In this document: positions 22,192 to 33,320 of the stretch, piece by piece | How positions within the stretch are numbered: position 1 is the first letter of the stretch | How the letters are laid out: the number at the start of each line of letters is the position of its first letter | Assembly: GCF_000003815.2 (NCBI RefSeq) | Contig: NC_049997.1 | Span: 15,929,503-15,993,502 of the forward strand | Length of the DNA: 64,000 bases | Source: Branchiostoma floridae | Taxonomy: Eukaryota; Chordata; Leptocardii; Amphioxiformes; Branchiostomatidae | Reading direction: 5' to 3' | The notes under the pieces: model-generated | Told to the model about the DNA's origin: nothing | Database searches by the model: none | What the model saw: only the letters and a program-made list of their open reading frames with translations | Translations under genes and position numbers: made by a program

Positions 22192-25100
22192 ATGGCGGAC
22201 CCCGTGACTGACTTGTTCGTGCTGTTCATTGTGTTGTTTCTCTTGATTGTTCTCGTTCTTTCCGTGACGTCAGCGGTTGTCCTGATAGGTTGGATGGGGG
22301 TCAAGGTCTTTTGGCCTGGTCGCAAGGAAAAGGTAAGTGTTCTTGGAGTTACAAATTTGTAGCATACGTCACCTAAAGATGGCGGTGGTTGCTAGAATAT
22401 ACGACCGACCTAATAGAAGGACATGTCTAATGTGTAACATTATATAAATAGCATTTTCGGGTGATCTGTTGTTACATATTATTTGGTATGATTTATCTAC
22501 ATTCTGTAGTTTTGCGTGGCAAAATAGCAAAGCGCTCATGATTACCTAAATGGCATACTATAAGAATATTGACAGGCTTGAAATGCCACATAGTCGGTGC
22601 TAACACATTTGGAAGTTGGTATTCGTACGACTGAAATGGTCATTGTGGTCCATAATATGTCTGTATCCAAGTTTCATCGCTAGAAATGTTTAACACAGAA
22701 TACGTATTAACAGGACTCTGCTCATTTTATAGCGTTGTTATCTCCGGAAACAAGCACCTGCTCACAGTTTTATGTAGTAAAAGTATGGCAAATTGTGGCA
22801 ACAGTATATTTGGCAACGCTTTAATTTCATATATAACGATTTTTGGCAGCAATTTTTAAGGAAATCTGTACTGTATAGGACGCGAACCATACTACAAAAT
22901 CTACCTTAACAATTATTTATGACGATATCTGTCAAGTATCAACAGTTTTCTTCCGATTTTTGAGAATGTGTGTAAATGTGTGTATAGAGATAGAGAAGTT
23001 GTATTAATACAACAGCAACTTTCATGACGTATCTGAAAATCTACAAGAAAATTAAGATTCTATGCATTAAAATCATATGTTATTATACAGTAATGTACTG
23101 AACATTTTTTTCATAGAAAGAAGATGAAAATGACGAAGAATCCGACTGGGAAGTCGAAAACGATATAAACGACCAGTCAGCTGAGAACGACACCAACACG
23201 ATCATAAGCATCGTCAAAAACATCGAGGGAACAGTGGAAGTCACAGAAAACAAAGATGGCGTACTTGAGAACAACGCTGAAAAAACGGAAGAAGATACTT
23301 CAGAGCAATGCGCTACTACCAATCGTGTGACTGTCTTACAATTCCCTGTGACGCAAACATCAATTGACCAATCGGAGCGGTCCACCAGCAAAAGTAGCGA
23401 GGCCGGAAGTGTGGAACCGGAACCGGAAGTCGAACTGGAATATGGGGACCTGTTGGGGCCGCCATCAACACCGGAAGTTGAGGAGGAAAAGGAGGGAGAA
23501 GATGGTGAGGAAAAAACGAACGCAGAAGAATATGAAGAGGACGATCTCGTGTTTGAGATCCCGGAAGAATTGAGGTTTTCGCGGTATCAGTACCTGTTCA
23601 GACGAGGAGACTTCGACTCGAGTGACGAAGACCGAGGATACATGTCGAGCGAGGACGAACTCGACCGATGGGTGCGTCGGCGACCCGAAGAGTACCGAGC
23701 GGCTCCGGGGCAAGACGTTCGGCACCGACTGACTCCGATTCCGTCAGCCGAGAACGAGGACATCGCCGAAGATGCAAAAGATGAGATTGAGGAAGAAGAC
23801 GGCGATGAACTTTTGCCGTTTGCAAACGACATTGACGACGAGGTTGTTACCATCTTAGCCGCTGTTTCTGAATGGAAACAAAATGGTGACAAGAAAACTC
23901 AACCAGACCCAAACCCAAACTCTATCACAACAGAAGTGACAGAAGAAAGCAAGTCACCAGCTACCACTTTGAAAGAATCCCTTCTTGACACCACATATGA
24001 GAAAGAAGATGGCACAAGTTGGAAAAGTCGAAGCCCGAGTCCGCGACCAGACTTTACCTCTGGTTCGCGGATGGTGGCGCCAGGAGATCAAATGGCTTCA
24101 AAAGAAATGCAAAACAAACAGCAAGACAAAGGCAAAATAGCGCAGGAAAGAATGCCTACATTTCTTACATTTGCGCCAAGCGAAATGACAAAACCAAGAA
24201 GCCCGAGTGCTAGCTTAAAACCTACAATACAAGAAACAAAAGCTTCCGGAATAGAAAGAAAGCAGTCTCAATTGAACACACTGTCAACGTGGATTCCAAC
24301 TCAAACGTTAAGCCCAGTTGCTAAGCAAGCTCACAGAAAAGATAGCAACGTGCAAACCTTTCCGACTGTTTCTGAGCCTAAGAGCCTAGCTCAGCATATG
24401 TTTGAACCTGAGTCAAGCGACGAAGACGAAGATGACGACTTTATATTGTCGTACAGTGGACGACAATTGTCTACTCCCACCCCCACTCCTGTCTTTGACA
24501 GAAAATCGCCTGAAGTTCCTGTCAATCTAGGCAACGTCCGAAGTGGGGCGGGAAATAAACTAAGTGTGGATGCGGCTGTGGGGATCAGCAATTTTAAAGG
24601 CCCACCATCTACAGATATTGAGAAAATCAAAGAAGAGAAGCGAGAAAAAGAACAGCATGCAAGAGTGTCCCGTTTCAAAGAGATGCTAAAACCAGCCGTT
24701 AGCGTTACTAAGGAACAGCCAGAGATTAATATCATAAAAGATGAAACCGAAGAAAATTGTTTCGAGAAGTCTCAAGAGGTACCACGCCCTGCAGCTCAAC
24801 TAAAACCAACCCCCAAGGTTCCACAATCTATCAAAGAGTCCACCATGTTCTCTTCGTCAAATGTGTGGAGGAAGGTCGACGCTTCACGCCCAATTGGGGA
24901 AGGTCAACTGCAAGTTGACAAGAAGGGTCAAGGTCATCAGCTGACCTCATCAGCGAGAACTGGCGAGATCGGGCGAGATTCGTCCGGATTGTCAGTCAAG
25001 AAGCATCTTGGGATATTCGAGGCAATGTCGGAGCTACGACCAGTCTCATCCAGTCGGCCTCCTTCTCCTAGGACCAAGCCGGTGGGTACATCTAAGATGT

Positions 25101-25228
25101 ACCGTTCGATGCCCGATTTAGTCATAATGTGGAAGGAACTGGAAACAAAAAGCGGGGTTCCGAAACCTTTTCCAACCATAGCATTTGTGCCTCCGGAATG
25201 GAAAGCGCGAAAGGATCTCGATACGTAA
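22192..25228 (+). CDS. Single-pass membrane protein with long acidic tail, family unknown
   Basis: Two exons: 22192-22332 (47 codons, phase 0, GTAAGT donor) and 23117-25228 (TTTTTTTCATAG acceptor), giving 750 residues. The start has a good context (AAGATGG). Residues about 8-35 are a strongly hydrophobic membrane segment, followed by a basic WPGRKEK stop-transfer stretch, so the long remainder is probably cytosolic. The tail is acidic and low-complexity. It has Glu/Asp clusters, a conserved-looking patch RYQYLFRRGDFDSSDEDRGY near residue 205, a second acidic patch ESSDEDEDDDF, and Ser/Pro-rich segments (SPSPRPDF, SRPPSPRTKP) that look like phosphorylation sites. The C-terminal part holds SMPDLVIMWKELE, a possible short helix. 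No enzymatic or known adhesion domain is visible. The very long uninterrupted 3' coding exon is unusual for this window. The coding call is firm; function is unknown. Confidence 0.85.
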
Positions 25229-26600
25229 GATTGTACCTCATTTTGAAGCGGATAATCGTTAGATGGCTTGTGGAATCAGTTCAGAACTAATAGAAGATGA
25301 ATATCATTTTATCGTTGCTTGTTCCGATTATTCTGATACCGGTAAGTCACAATTTTAATGACTTAAATCTTATATGCCAGGATTTCTAGCAATGGATTTC
25401 AGTATCAAATTCAAATTCAAGTACATATTGAAATGTAAAAAATGCTTTATTTCACATTAGATAATATATAAAGGTGCCTAAGCTTGAGGACTGTTCATGC
25501 ATATAATAGCACACATTCACCCCTTACTAGATATTGTGGGTAATAATATTATTGGTTGTTATATATATTATGTAGCAGAAGATGCTAAACGTTGCCCCTT
25601 GCACAACTGCTGTGTATGTACCGAAATGTCTTAAACTTATAGAACGCTTTTCATATTAAGATCAATAGTTTTTCATGGAATATTTTGTTAGCGTTGTAAT
25701 TAGCACAACAGACTATTATAATACCTGTTATTAATGTTAATACTTAAACAACCATCAGGTATGTAGCATACAATATATGCGGGAGAAAAAATTCTACTAT
25801 GGATCATTACCTTCGTCTCATCTATGTGTGGGTACCACGGGAAAAGCCTATTCTTTTTTTTTCTTTTTTTTTAGTTTTGGGCTTGTCTATTTCAAATTAG
25901 ATACAAACTATAAACAAGGGTCCTCGTATGGGGGGAATACTTGTTTTTATGATTATTTATCGAACTATCATTTTTTTTTGCGTGGAGAATGAGATACTGA
26001 TAGTGAAATGTGCTGTATTTTCTCGCCTGTCTAGTACTTCTGTCGGGTGCTTATATGAATCGAAGGTAACGTTATGTTGATTTGACGTCGCATGAATAAA
26101 TTTCAAAATGGACAAGTCATTGACTTGATCATATGTTTTGACTGTAAGTGGAGAACACTTCGTGATAATTGTTGTAGAATATATCGATGAAGGTAAGACA
26201 TCTTGTTAATGAGATACGCGAAAAGAACAACTACTCAAGCAACTGGATACATGATTTTTTAAACGTTTCAGACAGCATCTGAATGCTATCAGACGTTTCA
26301 AATAGCATTTGGATGCTGTCTGAAACGTCTGACCGTTTCAAAAATCATATCCATCTGCTTGTCTAATGAGTAGGTGTGTTTTTGTGTATTATGTAGGATA
26401 TGTTTATATCTTTTGCGTGTTGTCATTGTAATTTCGTATGGTCGTATAGTCAAGGTGTTTTCCTTTAAACTTTATAAGCGTGGTAACGCTACTCAAATTT
26501 ACTGTCTTACTGCTACAGGTTGTTAGCTATCAAAGACACAGTAGCTGGTCTCAAGACCTAATCCTTTCCGCTGGTTCCGCTGACGTAGGTGAAAAAGTTA
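25229..26600. other. Probable 3' UTR and intergenic sequence
   Basis: AT-rich. An AATAAA at about 26095 may end the transcript of the gene above. No other exon is supported. Confidence 0.35.
26225..26375. repeat. Small foldback repeat (GTTTCAGACAGCATC family)
   Basis: CAACTGGATACATGATTTTT..AAACGTTTCAGACAGC pairs with GCTGTCTGAAACGTCTGACCGTTTC..AAAATCATATCCATCTG. Related fragments (ACTCAAGCAACTGGAT, CAGACGTTTCA) occur near 6880, 36200 and 60115, so this is a dispersed family. Confidence 0.55.
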
Positions 26601-26893
26601 AAAAGTGAAACCCTTCCCGCGCCAAGGGCAGTGCCCATTTCTGGCGCATAGGACGGTGCCCATCTCTGTTTCGTTAGCCCTGGGCCACACACAACGCAAT
26701 CACTACAGCCGGGGGCTAGTCCACTGGTAGTGGTGTGTGTTCAACTTCCATACTCTTTCCCGAATGCTGAGTGCTAAGCAGAGAAAGCAGCATGTACCAT
26801 TTTTATAGTCTTTGGTATGACTCGGCCGGGATCGAACTCACGACCTACCGAATGCAAGGCGAACACTCTACCCATTAGGCCATTGCACCGGCT
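26600..26893 (-). mobile_element. tRNA-derived SINE, full head and body
   Basis: On the minus strand the head at about 26893-26820 carries box A-like TGGCCTAATGGGTAGAG and box B GAGTTCGATCCC. The body continues with a CTGCTTTCTCTGCTTAGCA block and a GGCCCAGGGCTAACG block. Body fragments recur at 28020-28165 and 31193-31325. There is no matching acceptor stem, so this is not a functional tRNA gene. Confidence 0.7.
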
Positions 26894-26918
26894 ACCGTAG
26901 CTGAAAAAACCCACGGCT

Positions 26919-27165
26919 AAAGGTGGACTCTCACTGCACCTGGGACACAGATGCGGCACTGCGGGGTTGGTAGATGACTCGACGAATTTCAGAGATAAAG
27001 AACGAGTTTTCTTCCGTTTTGTTCATTTTCTTGTCTTCTAATTCAAACGTTACGTATTACGCAATATCTAAATGATCAAAATCGCGAAAATAACAAAACA
27101 GTGCCGCAGTGAACGAACTCCGCAGTGCCGCACCGGCGCCCCAAGTGCAGTGAGATACCACCTTA
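26919..27165. mobile_element. MITE, TCTCACTGCACTTG family, copy B
   Basis: Ends AAGGTGGACTCTCACTGCAC and its near-perfect inverse GTGCAGTGAGATACCACCTT. Same family as 1923-2141. Interior has CGCAGTGCCGCA motifs in both arms and no coding frame. Confidence 0.7.
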
Positions 27166-27289
27166 ACAGCCCCTATCTGTCAAAACATTTTCAACAATGT
27201 CAAAACATTCTCCACTCAACAGTTCACGGTAGAAACTTTTCCTTTCAATGTTTAACAATAATGTTTGTTTAGTTGTAGCTGATTGACTG

Positions 27290-27500
27290 CTAAATGAAGC
27301 ACTTGTACCAAGAAGGAAATGAAGTTGAACTACATACATAAAGGGTATGCACACAAAGACTAGATCCCAATAATTGGCAAGAAGGGTTAGAAGGGATGAT
27401 TTAGAAGAAACGTGAGGAATCGACATTACCTATATAAGACTTATGTATGCGTTTTCACGCGTCAAACATCAATAGCAACACACCTACCAAATTTGCTGAG
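27290..27500 (-). repeat. Relic promoter block of the thyroglobulin-type-1 array
   Basis: Contains TTTTCACGCGTCAAACATCAATAG-like sequence and a TTCACGGTAGAAAC block that recur upstream of each array gene (near 29500, 32650, 33010, 35125 and 35440). It marks the outer end of an array that once had more units. Confidence 0.5.
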
Positions 27501-27505
27501 TTTTT

Positions 27506-27507
<2 letters not shown>

Positions 27508-27557
<50 letters not shown>

Positions 27558-27600
27558 ACACACACACACACACACACAGAAAATAAAACACACACAGACA
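27508..27600. repeat. (CA)n microsatellite
   Basis: Pure CA run of about 46 bp followed by CA with CAGA interruptions. Confidence 0.95.
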
Positions 27601-27664
27601 CACTGCTACCCTAAGAGACGTGCAGCACGACGAGAAAGAAGCACACATGTTGATGCTCTGACTA

Positions 27665-27850
27665 CATTTATTTCTTTTGTCACCAGTTAAAAGTGGCAAA
27701 GGAACAACAATTGTAATTGCAAATCAAAGAAGTAACTCTTGGCCAAAAGCGCCTTATACATCACTTCAGCATTTTTTTCTACTTTGCTATTGACACGTCC
27801 TCATCAGCGAGGCCTTAGGGAGTCCATCCATCCTAATGGTCCGGACTTGG
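27665..27850 (-). other. 3' UTR exon of thyroglobulin-type-1 gene 1
   Basis: The stop codon at 28965-28967 is followed closely by a donor (AAG then GTAGGG). A good acceptor (CTTTTCACAG) ends just before 27850, and an AATAAA lies at about 27666-27671. The same acceptor and AATAAA recur in unit 2 (31014, about 30825) and, diverged, in unit 3 (33709, about 33615). This supports a spliced non-coding last exon. Confidence 0.6.
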
Positions 27851-28019
27851 CTGTGAAAAGAAAGCAGAGTGTTTATAACGTCGGTGAAGATTAGACAACG
27901 ACGTCATGGTAAGCACGCAAGATAATGGTAGCTTACAATCATATATAAACAGGTACTAGGTCAGTCGAAGCGTCCACTACCTCTCGTGAGGTAAGGTAAT
28001 TTAGACTACCCGTACATCT

Positions 28020-28165
28020 GTAACAGATGCTTAGGGATGGCGCCCATCTCTTTTGTAGCCCTTGGGCCACACATTTGTGCAAGCCAATACAGCAGGGTCT
28101 ACTGGTAGTGGTCTGTGTTTCACATACACTCTGTCTTAATTGTCCTGAGCAGAGAAAACCCAAAA
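28020..28165 (-). mobile_element. SINE body fragment, unit 1
   Basis: Matches the body of the SINE at 26600-26893 (GGGCCACACA, CTACTGGTAGTGG, AGCAGAGAAA blocks) but lacks the tRNA head. Copied with the duplication at 31193-31325. Confidence 0.55.
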
Positions 28166-28764
28166 CTGATGCGACCGCGCTTACAGAAAATTTTGTAAAA
28201 AAAGTTGCCTTCACTAGAAACAAATACATGCGATGAGGAAGTTACACGGTGAAAGTTAAACAAATGGCATTATATATATACATGTGTGATGCGCTGAACA
28301 ATATATTCTTCATTTTTTTCATACTACCAGCTTTGTCTTTGGAATACACAACAATATCCGCGATCTACAACATAAATATACATCTTCCGATATTTGTTTT
28401 CAACATCCGGCATACATTGTCTAATTTTGTACCTCATTTATACGATCAACAGTTTTGTCGATTTATTCTTATTTGGAAACGGACGCGTTTGCGAAAGTCT
28501 TCTATAATCAAATCAATATGGACTTGAAACACAAAACACTTGAAATTTGGACAAAATAAACATTAATGTATTATGAGCATTAGTTTGTTGTACACATCAC
28601 CATGAAGTTGATCATATAAGTCAAGTTAGGAGAAAGATGAATACTTGCATACTTGTGTGTGAATATATGATTTTAGACTAGAAAGGCAACATTTTCGGGA
28701 TAATGCAGAATGTCTTCCCCGTGGCCTTTCGTCAAGTCAACATTGCCTTATTGTTGCAAAAATG

Positions 28765-28923
28765 TAGTCTCCAAGCAGATCCTGCGGTGCCTTAGAGATA
28801 GTATCAAAGCTGTCCAAGGAGTATAGCCGGCAACAGTGCCCGTTTGACTCCATTTGGCCGGCTTTACTCCTTGGACAGCTTTGATACTATCTCTAAGGCA
28901 CCGTAGGGTCTGCTTGGAGACTA
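28765..28923. mobile_element. Near-perfect hairpin MITE (TAGTCTCCAAGCAGA ends), unit 1
   Basis: Two arms of about 70 bp (TAGTCTCCAAGCAGATCCTG.. and ..GGGTCTGCTTGGAGACTA) around a short loop. Flanks GCAAAAATG and ACAAAAATG suggest a 9-bp target duplication with one mismatch, as for Mutator-like elements. It lies in the intron of the 3' UTR of gene 1. CTCCAAGCAGA-type ends also occur near 20120, 20330 and 58065. Confidence 0.75.
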
Positions 28924-28964
28924 ACAAAAATGATCTGATTGAATATTTTGATTTCCCTACCTTG

Positions 28965-29432
28965 TTAGCGACCACCACCGCCACCATGGCCACCACCACC
29001 CCAGTTTACACCAGCATCGTCCATAGCCTCGTACTGGTCACAGTCGAGCGGTCCGCGCATGCCTGTCTCATGGTACGACTTCCCGGTCTCTGGGTTGACG
29101 CAGTAGCACAACCCCTCGGCGTTACACTGCTCTTTTTTGAAAGATCCATCCGCCTCGCACTCTTTGATGAAACCTCCTGGCAGGATCTTTGGGTTGTGGG
29201 AGTTCCTCTGTTTTTCACAGGGAGTGCGTTCGTCTGCAGGAAGATCAAATAAACATCAGAGCTTAGCCCGATATGGAATTAACAAACAATAAAGGAAATC
29301 ATCATCATCATTAACGTCTTTGAAACAACGACAATACTTACCCCTCTCAGACTTGTCAGGCCAACATCCTTCAACAAAAGGCTGCGGCACCAAGAAAACG
29401 AACAAGAAAACAAGAGCGCGGTGCACTGCCAT
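28965..29432 (-). CDS. Secreted single thyroglobulin type-1 domain protein, gene 1
   Basis: Coding exons on the minus strand: 29342-29432 and 28965-29233, 119 residues. A signal peptide (VHRALVFLFVFLVPQ, cleavage likely after VEG) is followed by one thyroglobulin type-1 domain. The hallmarks in order are TPCEKQR, a central ADGSFKKEQC, CYCV in place of the usual CWCV, TGKSY and a last PLDC; six cysteines in the domain, plus one just after the signal peptide. The chain ends in a glycine/histidine-rich tail. A TATATATA box lies about 50 bp upstream of the start. Single-domain proteins of this type often act as secreted inhibitors of papain-like proteases (thyropins); that role is inferred. Start choice: the only ATG giving a signal peptide, conserved in all three copies. 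Confidence 0.85.
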
Positions 29433-29479
29433 CTTTCTGGTTCAAGAAAACAGCTTGCTCTAACTTACACAGCAACGGT

Positions 29480-29493
29480 TTGTATATATACGT
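29480..29493 (-). promoter_or_regulatory. TATA box of thyroglobulin-type-1 gene 1
   Basis: TGTATATATACG on the forward strand reads as a TATATATA box on the minus strand about 50 bp before the ATG. It is followed upstream by a TGACGCATGAAAACG block conserved in gene 2 and in the relic blocks. Confidence 0.6.
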
Positions 29494-29659
29494 TTTCATG
29501 CGTCACACATCAATAGCAACGCTCCCAAATTCGCTGAGTTTTTATAGCCAAAGTACCTTTATCCAAACACCCTTGCCTCAATAGTTCACGGTAGAAACCT
29601 CCCTTTAAAGATGACACGAATATTCGTTAAGTGATGGCTAATTGATTTTAAGTGTCAAG

Positions 29660-29960
29660 AGGAAGTGAAGTTCAACTTAATACGCAAAAGTATACGCAAA
29701 AATCACACAAAAAGTTGCGGCACCACAAAGACAAACAAGAGAATGGGAGCGCGGTGCACTGCCATCCTTCTGGTCCAAGAAAACAGCAATAGATCTGCTC
29801 TTACATACACAGCAACGGCTTGTATATATACGTTTTCACGCGTCAATATTAATAGTAACACTCCTACTGAGTTTGCCGAGTTTTTTTAGCGTGACTAACT
29901 TTATCCAAACACCCTGAACTCAACTGTTCCTTTTTTTTTAGTTTAATGATGGCTGCTTGA
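29660..29960 (-). pseudogene. Relic first exon and promoter of the array, upstream of gene 1
   Basis: Contains a decayed first exon (GCGGCACCACAAAGAC.., GCGCGGTGCACTGCCATCC), its leader, a TATATATA box with the CACGCGTCA block and the GAGTTTTTTTAGC block. The signal-peptide frame is broken by internal deletion. Counterpart in unit 2 at 32850-33130. Confidence 0.6.
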
Positions 29961-29999
29961 CAGCTTAAAGAGCCTTGAATGTCTGGTCCTTGATTCTCA

Positions 30000-30800
30000 T
30001 AAAGTACCATGAAGAAGTGAACTTAAACTCTTGAGAGTGGCGACGGTGACATGGACCACAGCGATCCAATCACAGTCACGTGATCAATACTATTGAATGA
30101 CGTCATCGGGTCAAGTGACTCTCAGCTACTTGTCGGAGACATTCCGAGTGCCTTTAGGGAGTCTAGATACCCTCTTTTCAGTGCATTTACATATTGGCAT
30201 CCCTTTACCTGATACAGAGGTCTGCGTCTAAAAAATTCTCTTTTTACAAAGACGGAGTTTTCTAGACAGTACCGATTTGTTAGACTGCAGTCTTTTTATC
30301 TTAAGGTCTCTATTCTTTCACTGCTTGCTTTTAATGTTTGAGAACTAGTCACTTCATAAAAGATGTATTATATTTATTTGTTTACCAATAATATTTCTGC
30401 TCTCATTTTAGGCTTGACTTGTAGATAAGATAATATAAGGTAGGTACTGCCGAGAATGCAGATTTTGATTTCACGGCAATAATATGTAAATATTTGACAA
30501 TGTATGTACTGTATGTATGTGATTGTTGTTTGTAAGAAAGTTGTTCGTCGAGAAGTCCAGGAAGATTAGTGTTGTACCCTCGGGCACGGCAGTAAAAATA
30601 TTCAATCAAAAATTCAAAGTCTTCAAGTGGGTCGTTATTCACTGGAAGGAGTCTCCATCCCCTTCAATTTACCCCCCCCCCCTCAACCGCAGTCAGGTCA
30701 TGTTTAAAGCTAGGAGGAGTGAACATTTCACTTCCCCATCATATACACGCTGCCACTCTAGGAGACGAGTAGCCATGACGAAAAAGAAGCACACAGCCAT
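30000..30800. other. Intergenic, SINE body fragment only
   Basis: Nothing gene-like. A CCTCAACCGCAGTCAGGT stretch near 30680 resembles the body of the SINE in the BRICHOS introns. Confidence 0.4.
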
Positions 30801-30821
30801 GTACATGTTGATGATCTGACT

Positions 30822-31014
30822 ACATTTATTTTTTTCCCACACCACGTAGATTAAAAGTGGCAAAGGAACAAGACATGTAATCGCAAATCAAAGAGAAAAC
30901 TCTTGGCCAAAAGCGCCTTATACATTACTTCAGCCTTTTTTTCTACTTTGCTATTGACGCGCCCTTTTTAGCGAGGCCTTAGGGAGTCCATCCATCCCAA
31001 TGGTCCGGACTTGG
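30822..31014 (-). other. 3' UTR exon of thyroglobulin-type-1 gene 2
   Basis: Counterpart of 27665-27850, with the same acceptor and AATAAA signal. Confidence 0.55.
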
Positions 31015-31192
31015 CTGTGAAAAGAAAGCAGAGTGTTTATAACGTCGGTGAAGATTAGACAACGACGTTATGGTTAACACGCAAGATAATGATAGCTTAA
31101 AATCTTATATAAACAGGTACTAGGTCAGTTGAAGCGTACACTACCTCTCGTGAGTTAAGGTAATTTAGGTTGCCCGTACATCTGTAACAAAT

Positions 31193-31325
31193 GCTTAGGG
31201 ATGGCTCCTATCTCTTCTGTAGCCCTTGGGCCACACATGTGTGCAAGCCAATACAGCAGGGTCTACTGGTTGTGGTCTGTGTTTCACATACACTCTTTCT
31301 TAATTGTCCTGAGCAGAGAACCCCA
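31193..31325 (-). mobile_element. SINE body fragment, unit 2
   Basis: Duplicate of 28020-28165, carried by the segmental duplication. Confidence 0.55.
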
Positions 31326-31927
31326 AAACTGATGCGACCGCGCTAACAAAAAAGTTTGTCAAAAAAGTTGCCTTCACTAGAAACAAATACATGCGATGAG
31401 GAAGTTACACGGTGAAAGTTAAACAAATGACATTATATATATATATACATGTGTGATGCGCCGAACAATATATTCTTCATTTTTTTCATACTACCAGCTT
31501 TGTCTTTGGAATCCACAACAATATCCGCGATCTACAACATAAATATACATCTTCCGATATTTGTTTTCAACTTCCGACATACATTGTCTAATTTTGTACC
31601 TCATTTATACGATCAACAGTTTGGTCGATTTATTCTTATTTGGAAACGGACGCGTTTGCGAAAGTCTTCTATGTAAGCAAATCAATAAGGACTTGAAACA
31701 CAAAACACTTGGAATTTGGACAAAATAAACATTGATGTATTATGAGCATTAGTTTGTTGTACACATGAAGTTGATTATATAAGTCAAGTTAGGAGAAAGA
31801 TGAATACTTGCATACTTGTGAGTGAATATGTGATTTTAGACTAGAAAGGCAACATTTTCGAGATAATGCAGAATGTCTTCCCGTGGCCTTTTTTTCAAGT
31901 CAACATGGCCTTATCTTGCAAAAATGT

Positions 31928-32085
31928 AGTCTCCAAGCAGACCCTGTGGTGCCTTAGAGATAGCATTAAAGCTGCCCAAGGAGTATAGCGGCACCAGGTG
32001 CCCGTTTGACTCCATTTGGTCGGTTATACTCCTTGGTCAGCTTTGATACTATCTCTAAGGCACCGTAGGGTCTGCTTGGAGACTA
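31928..32085. mobile_element. Hairpin MITE, unit 2 copy
   Basis: Duplicate of 28765-28923 with the same ends. The right flank reads GCAAAAATG and the left flank has one extra A. The insertion therefore predates the duplication. Confidence 0.75.
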
Positions 32086-32129
32086 GCAAAAATGTGGATC
32101 TGATTGAATATTTTAATTTCCCTACCTTG

Positions 32130-32588
32130 TTAGCGACCACCACCATGGCCAATTCCACCCCAGTTTACACCAGCATCGTCCATAGCCTCGTATTGGTCAC
32201 AGTTGAGCGGTCCGCGCATGCCTGTCTCATGGTACGACTTCCCGGTCTCTGGGTTGACGCAGTAGCACAACCCCTCGGCGTCGCACTGCTCTTTACGGAA
32301 AGATCCATCCGCCTCGCACTCTTTGATGAAACCTCCTGGCAGGATCTTTGGGTTCTGGGAGTTCCTCTGTTTTTCACAGGGAGTGCGTTCGTCTGTGGGA
32401 AGATCAAATAAACATCAGTGCTTAGCCCGATATGGAATTAACATACAATAAAGGAAATCATCATCATTAACGTCTTTGAAACAATGACAATACTTACCCC
32501 TCTGAGACTTGCCAGGCCAGCATCCTTCAACAAAAAGCTGCGGCACCAAGAAAACGAACAAGAAAACAAGAGCGCGGTGCACTGCCAT
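32130..32588 (-). CDS. Secreted single thyroglobulin type-1 domain protein, gene 2
   Basis: Exons 32498-32588 and 32130-32392 on the minus strand, 117 residues. It has the same layout as gene 1: signal peptide, CWPGKS, then one domain with TPCEKQR, ADGSFRKEQC, CYCV, TGKSY and PLNC, and a shorter tail (NWGGIGHGGGR). Few substitutions separate it from gene 1 and both frames are intact, so both copies are probably functional. A TATA box (TATATATACG, about 32638-32648) and the CACGCGTCA block lie upstream as in gene 1. An inhibitor role against cysteine proteases is inferred from the family. Confidence 0.85.
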
Positions 32589-32849
32589 CTTTCTGGTTCA
32601 AGAAAACAGCTCTGCTTTAACTTACACAGCAACTGCTTGTATATATACGTTTTCACGCGTCACGCATCAATAGAAACACTCCTACTGAGTTCGCTGAGTT
32701 TTTATAGCCTAAGTACCTTTATCCAAACACCCTTGCCCTTAGTTCACGGTAGAAACCTCTCTTTAAAGATGACACGAATATTCGTTAAGTGGTGGCTAAT
32801 TGATTCTAAGTGTCAAGAGGAAGGGAAGTTCAACTTAATACGCAAAAGT

Positions 32850-33130
32850 ATACGAAAAAATCACACAAAAAGCTGCGGCACCACAAAGACAAACAAGAGA
32901 ATGGGAGCGCGGTGCACTGCCATCCTTCAGAAGTTCTGGTCCAAGAAAACAGCATTAGATCTGCTCTTACATACACAGCAATGGCTTGTATATATATACG
33001 TTTTCACGCGTCACAGATCAATAGCAACACTCCTGACAAATGCACTGAGCTTTTTATAGCATAAGTACGTCAATCCAACCACCCTTAGCTCAACAGTTCG
33101 CGGTAGAAACACATCTTTACAGGGTGACAC
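32850..33130 (-). pseudogene. Relic first exon and promoter upstream of gene 2
   Basis: Near-copy of 29660-29960: decayed leader exon, GCGCGGTGCACTGCCATCC, TATATATA box, CACGCGTCACAGATCAATAG block. Confidence 0.6.
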
Positions 33131-33189
33131 GAATAGTCGTTTAATGACAGCTGCTTGACCGCTTAAAGAGCCTTTAATGGCCAGTTCTC

Positions 33190-33320
33190 TTCCTCAACCG
33201 CTTTTTACCTCCCACAACCGAAGTCAGGAACCCATTTCAAAACCTAGGAGAATAGAGCATGAGAAAACTTGATTTTTCCAAGGACACAACTTTTGGTCTG
33301 GAACGCCGGCAATATAACCC
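33190..33320 (-). repeat. SINE body fragment
   Basis: CTTTTTACCTCCCACAACCG and AGTCAGGAACCCATTT match the body of the SINE at 9430-9670. No head seen. Confidence 0.4.

Larger units (their letters stand above)
27640..33200. repeat. ~3.15 kb tandem segmental duplication (two units)
   Basis: The unit at about 27640-29990 is colinear with about 30775-33200. It covers the 3' UTR exon, intron with SINE fragment and MITE, second exon, first exon, promoter and an upstream relic first exon. Offsets stay near 3150-3160 bp at the polyadenylation signal and at the start codon. A more diverged third unit spans about 33545-35280. Confidence 0.85.

Noticed and set aside
23083-24735. Minus-strand Ser-rich frames within 23.1-24.7 kb
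   Set aside because: Antisense shadows of the Glu/Asp-rich exon of the membrane protein gene.
26600-26893. A tRNA gene on the minus strand
   Set aside because: Head has boxes A and B but no matching acceptor stem, and a SINE body follows that recurs elsewhere.
28854-29252. Plus-strand frames of about 130 codons at 28.9-29.3 and 32.0-32.4 kb
   Set aside because: They are antisense shadows of the thyroglobulin-type-1 exons, whose minus-strand frame has the family motifs.
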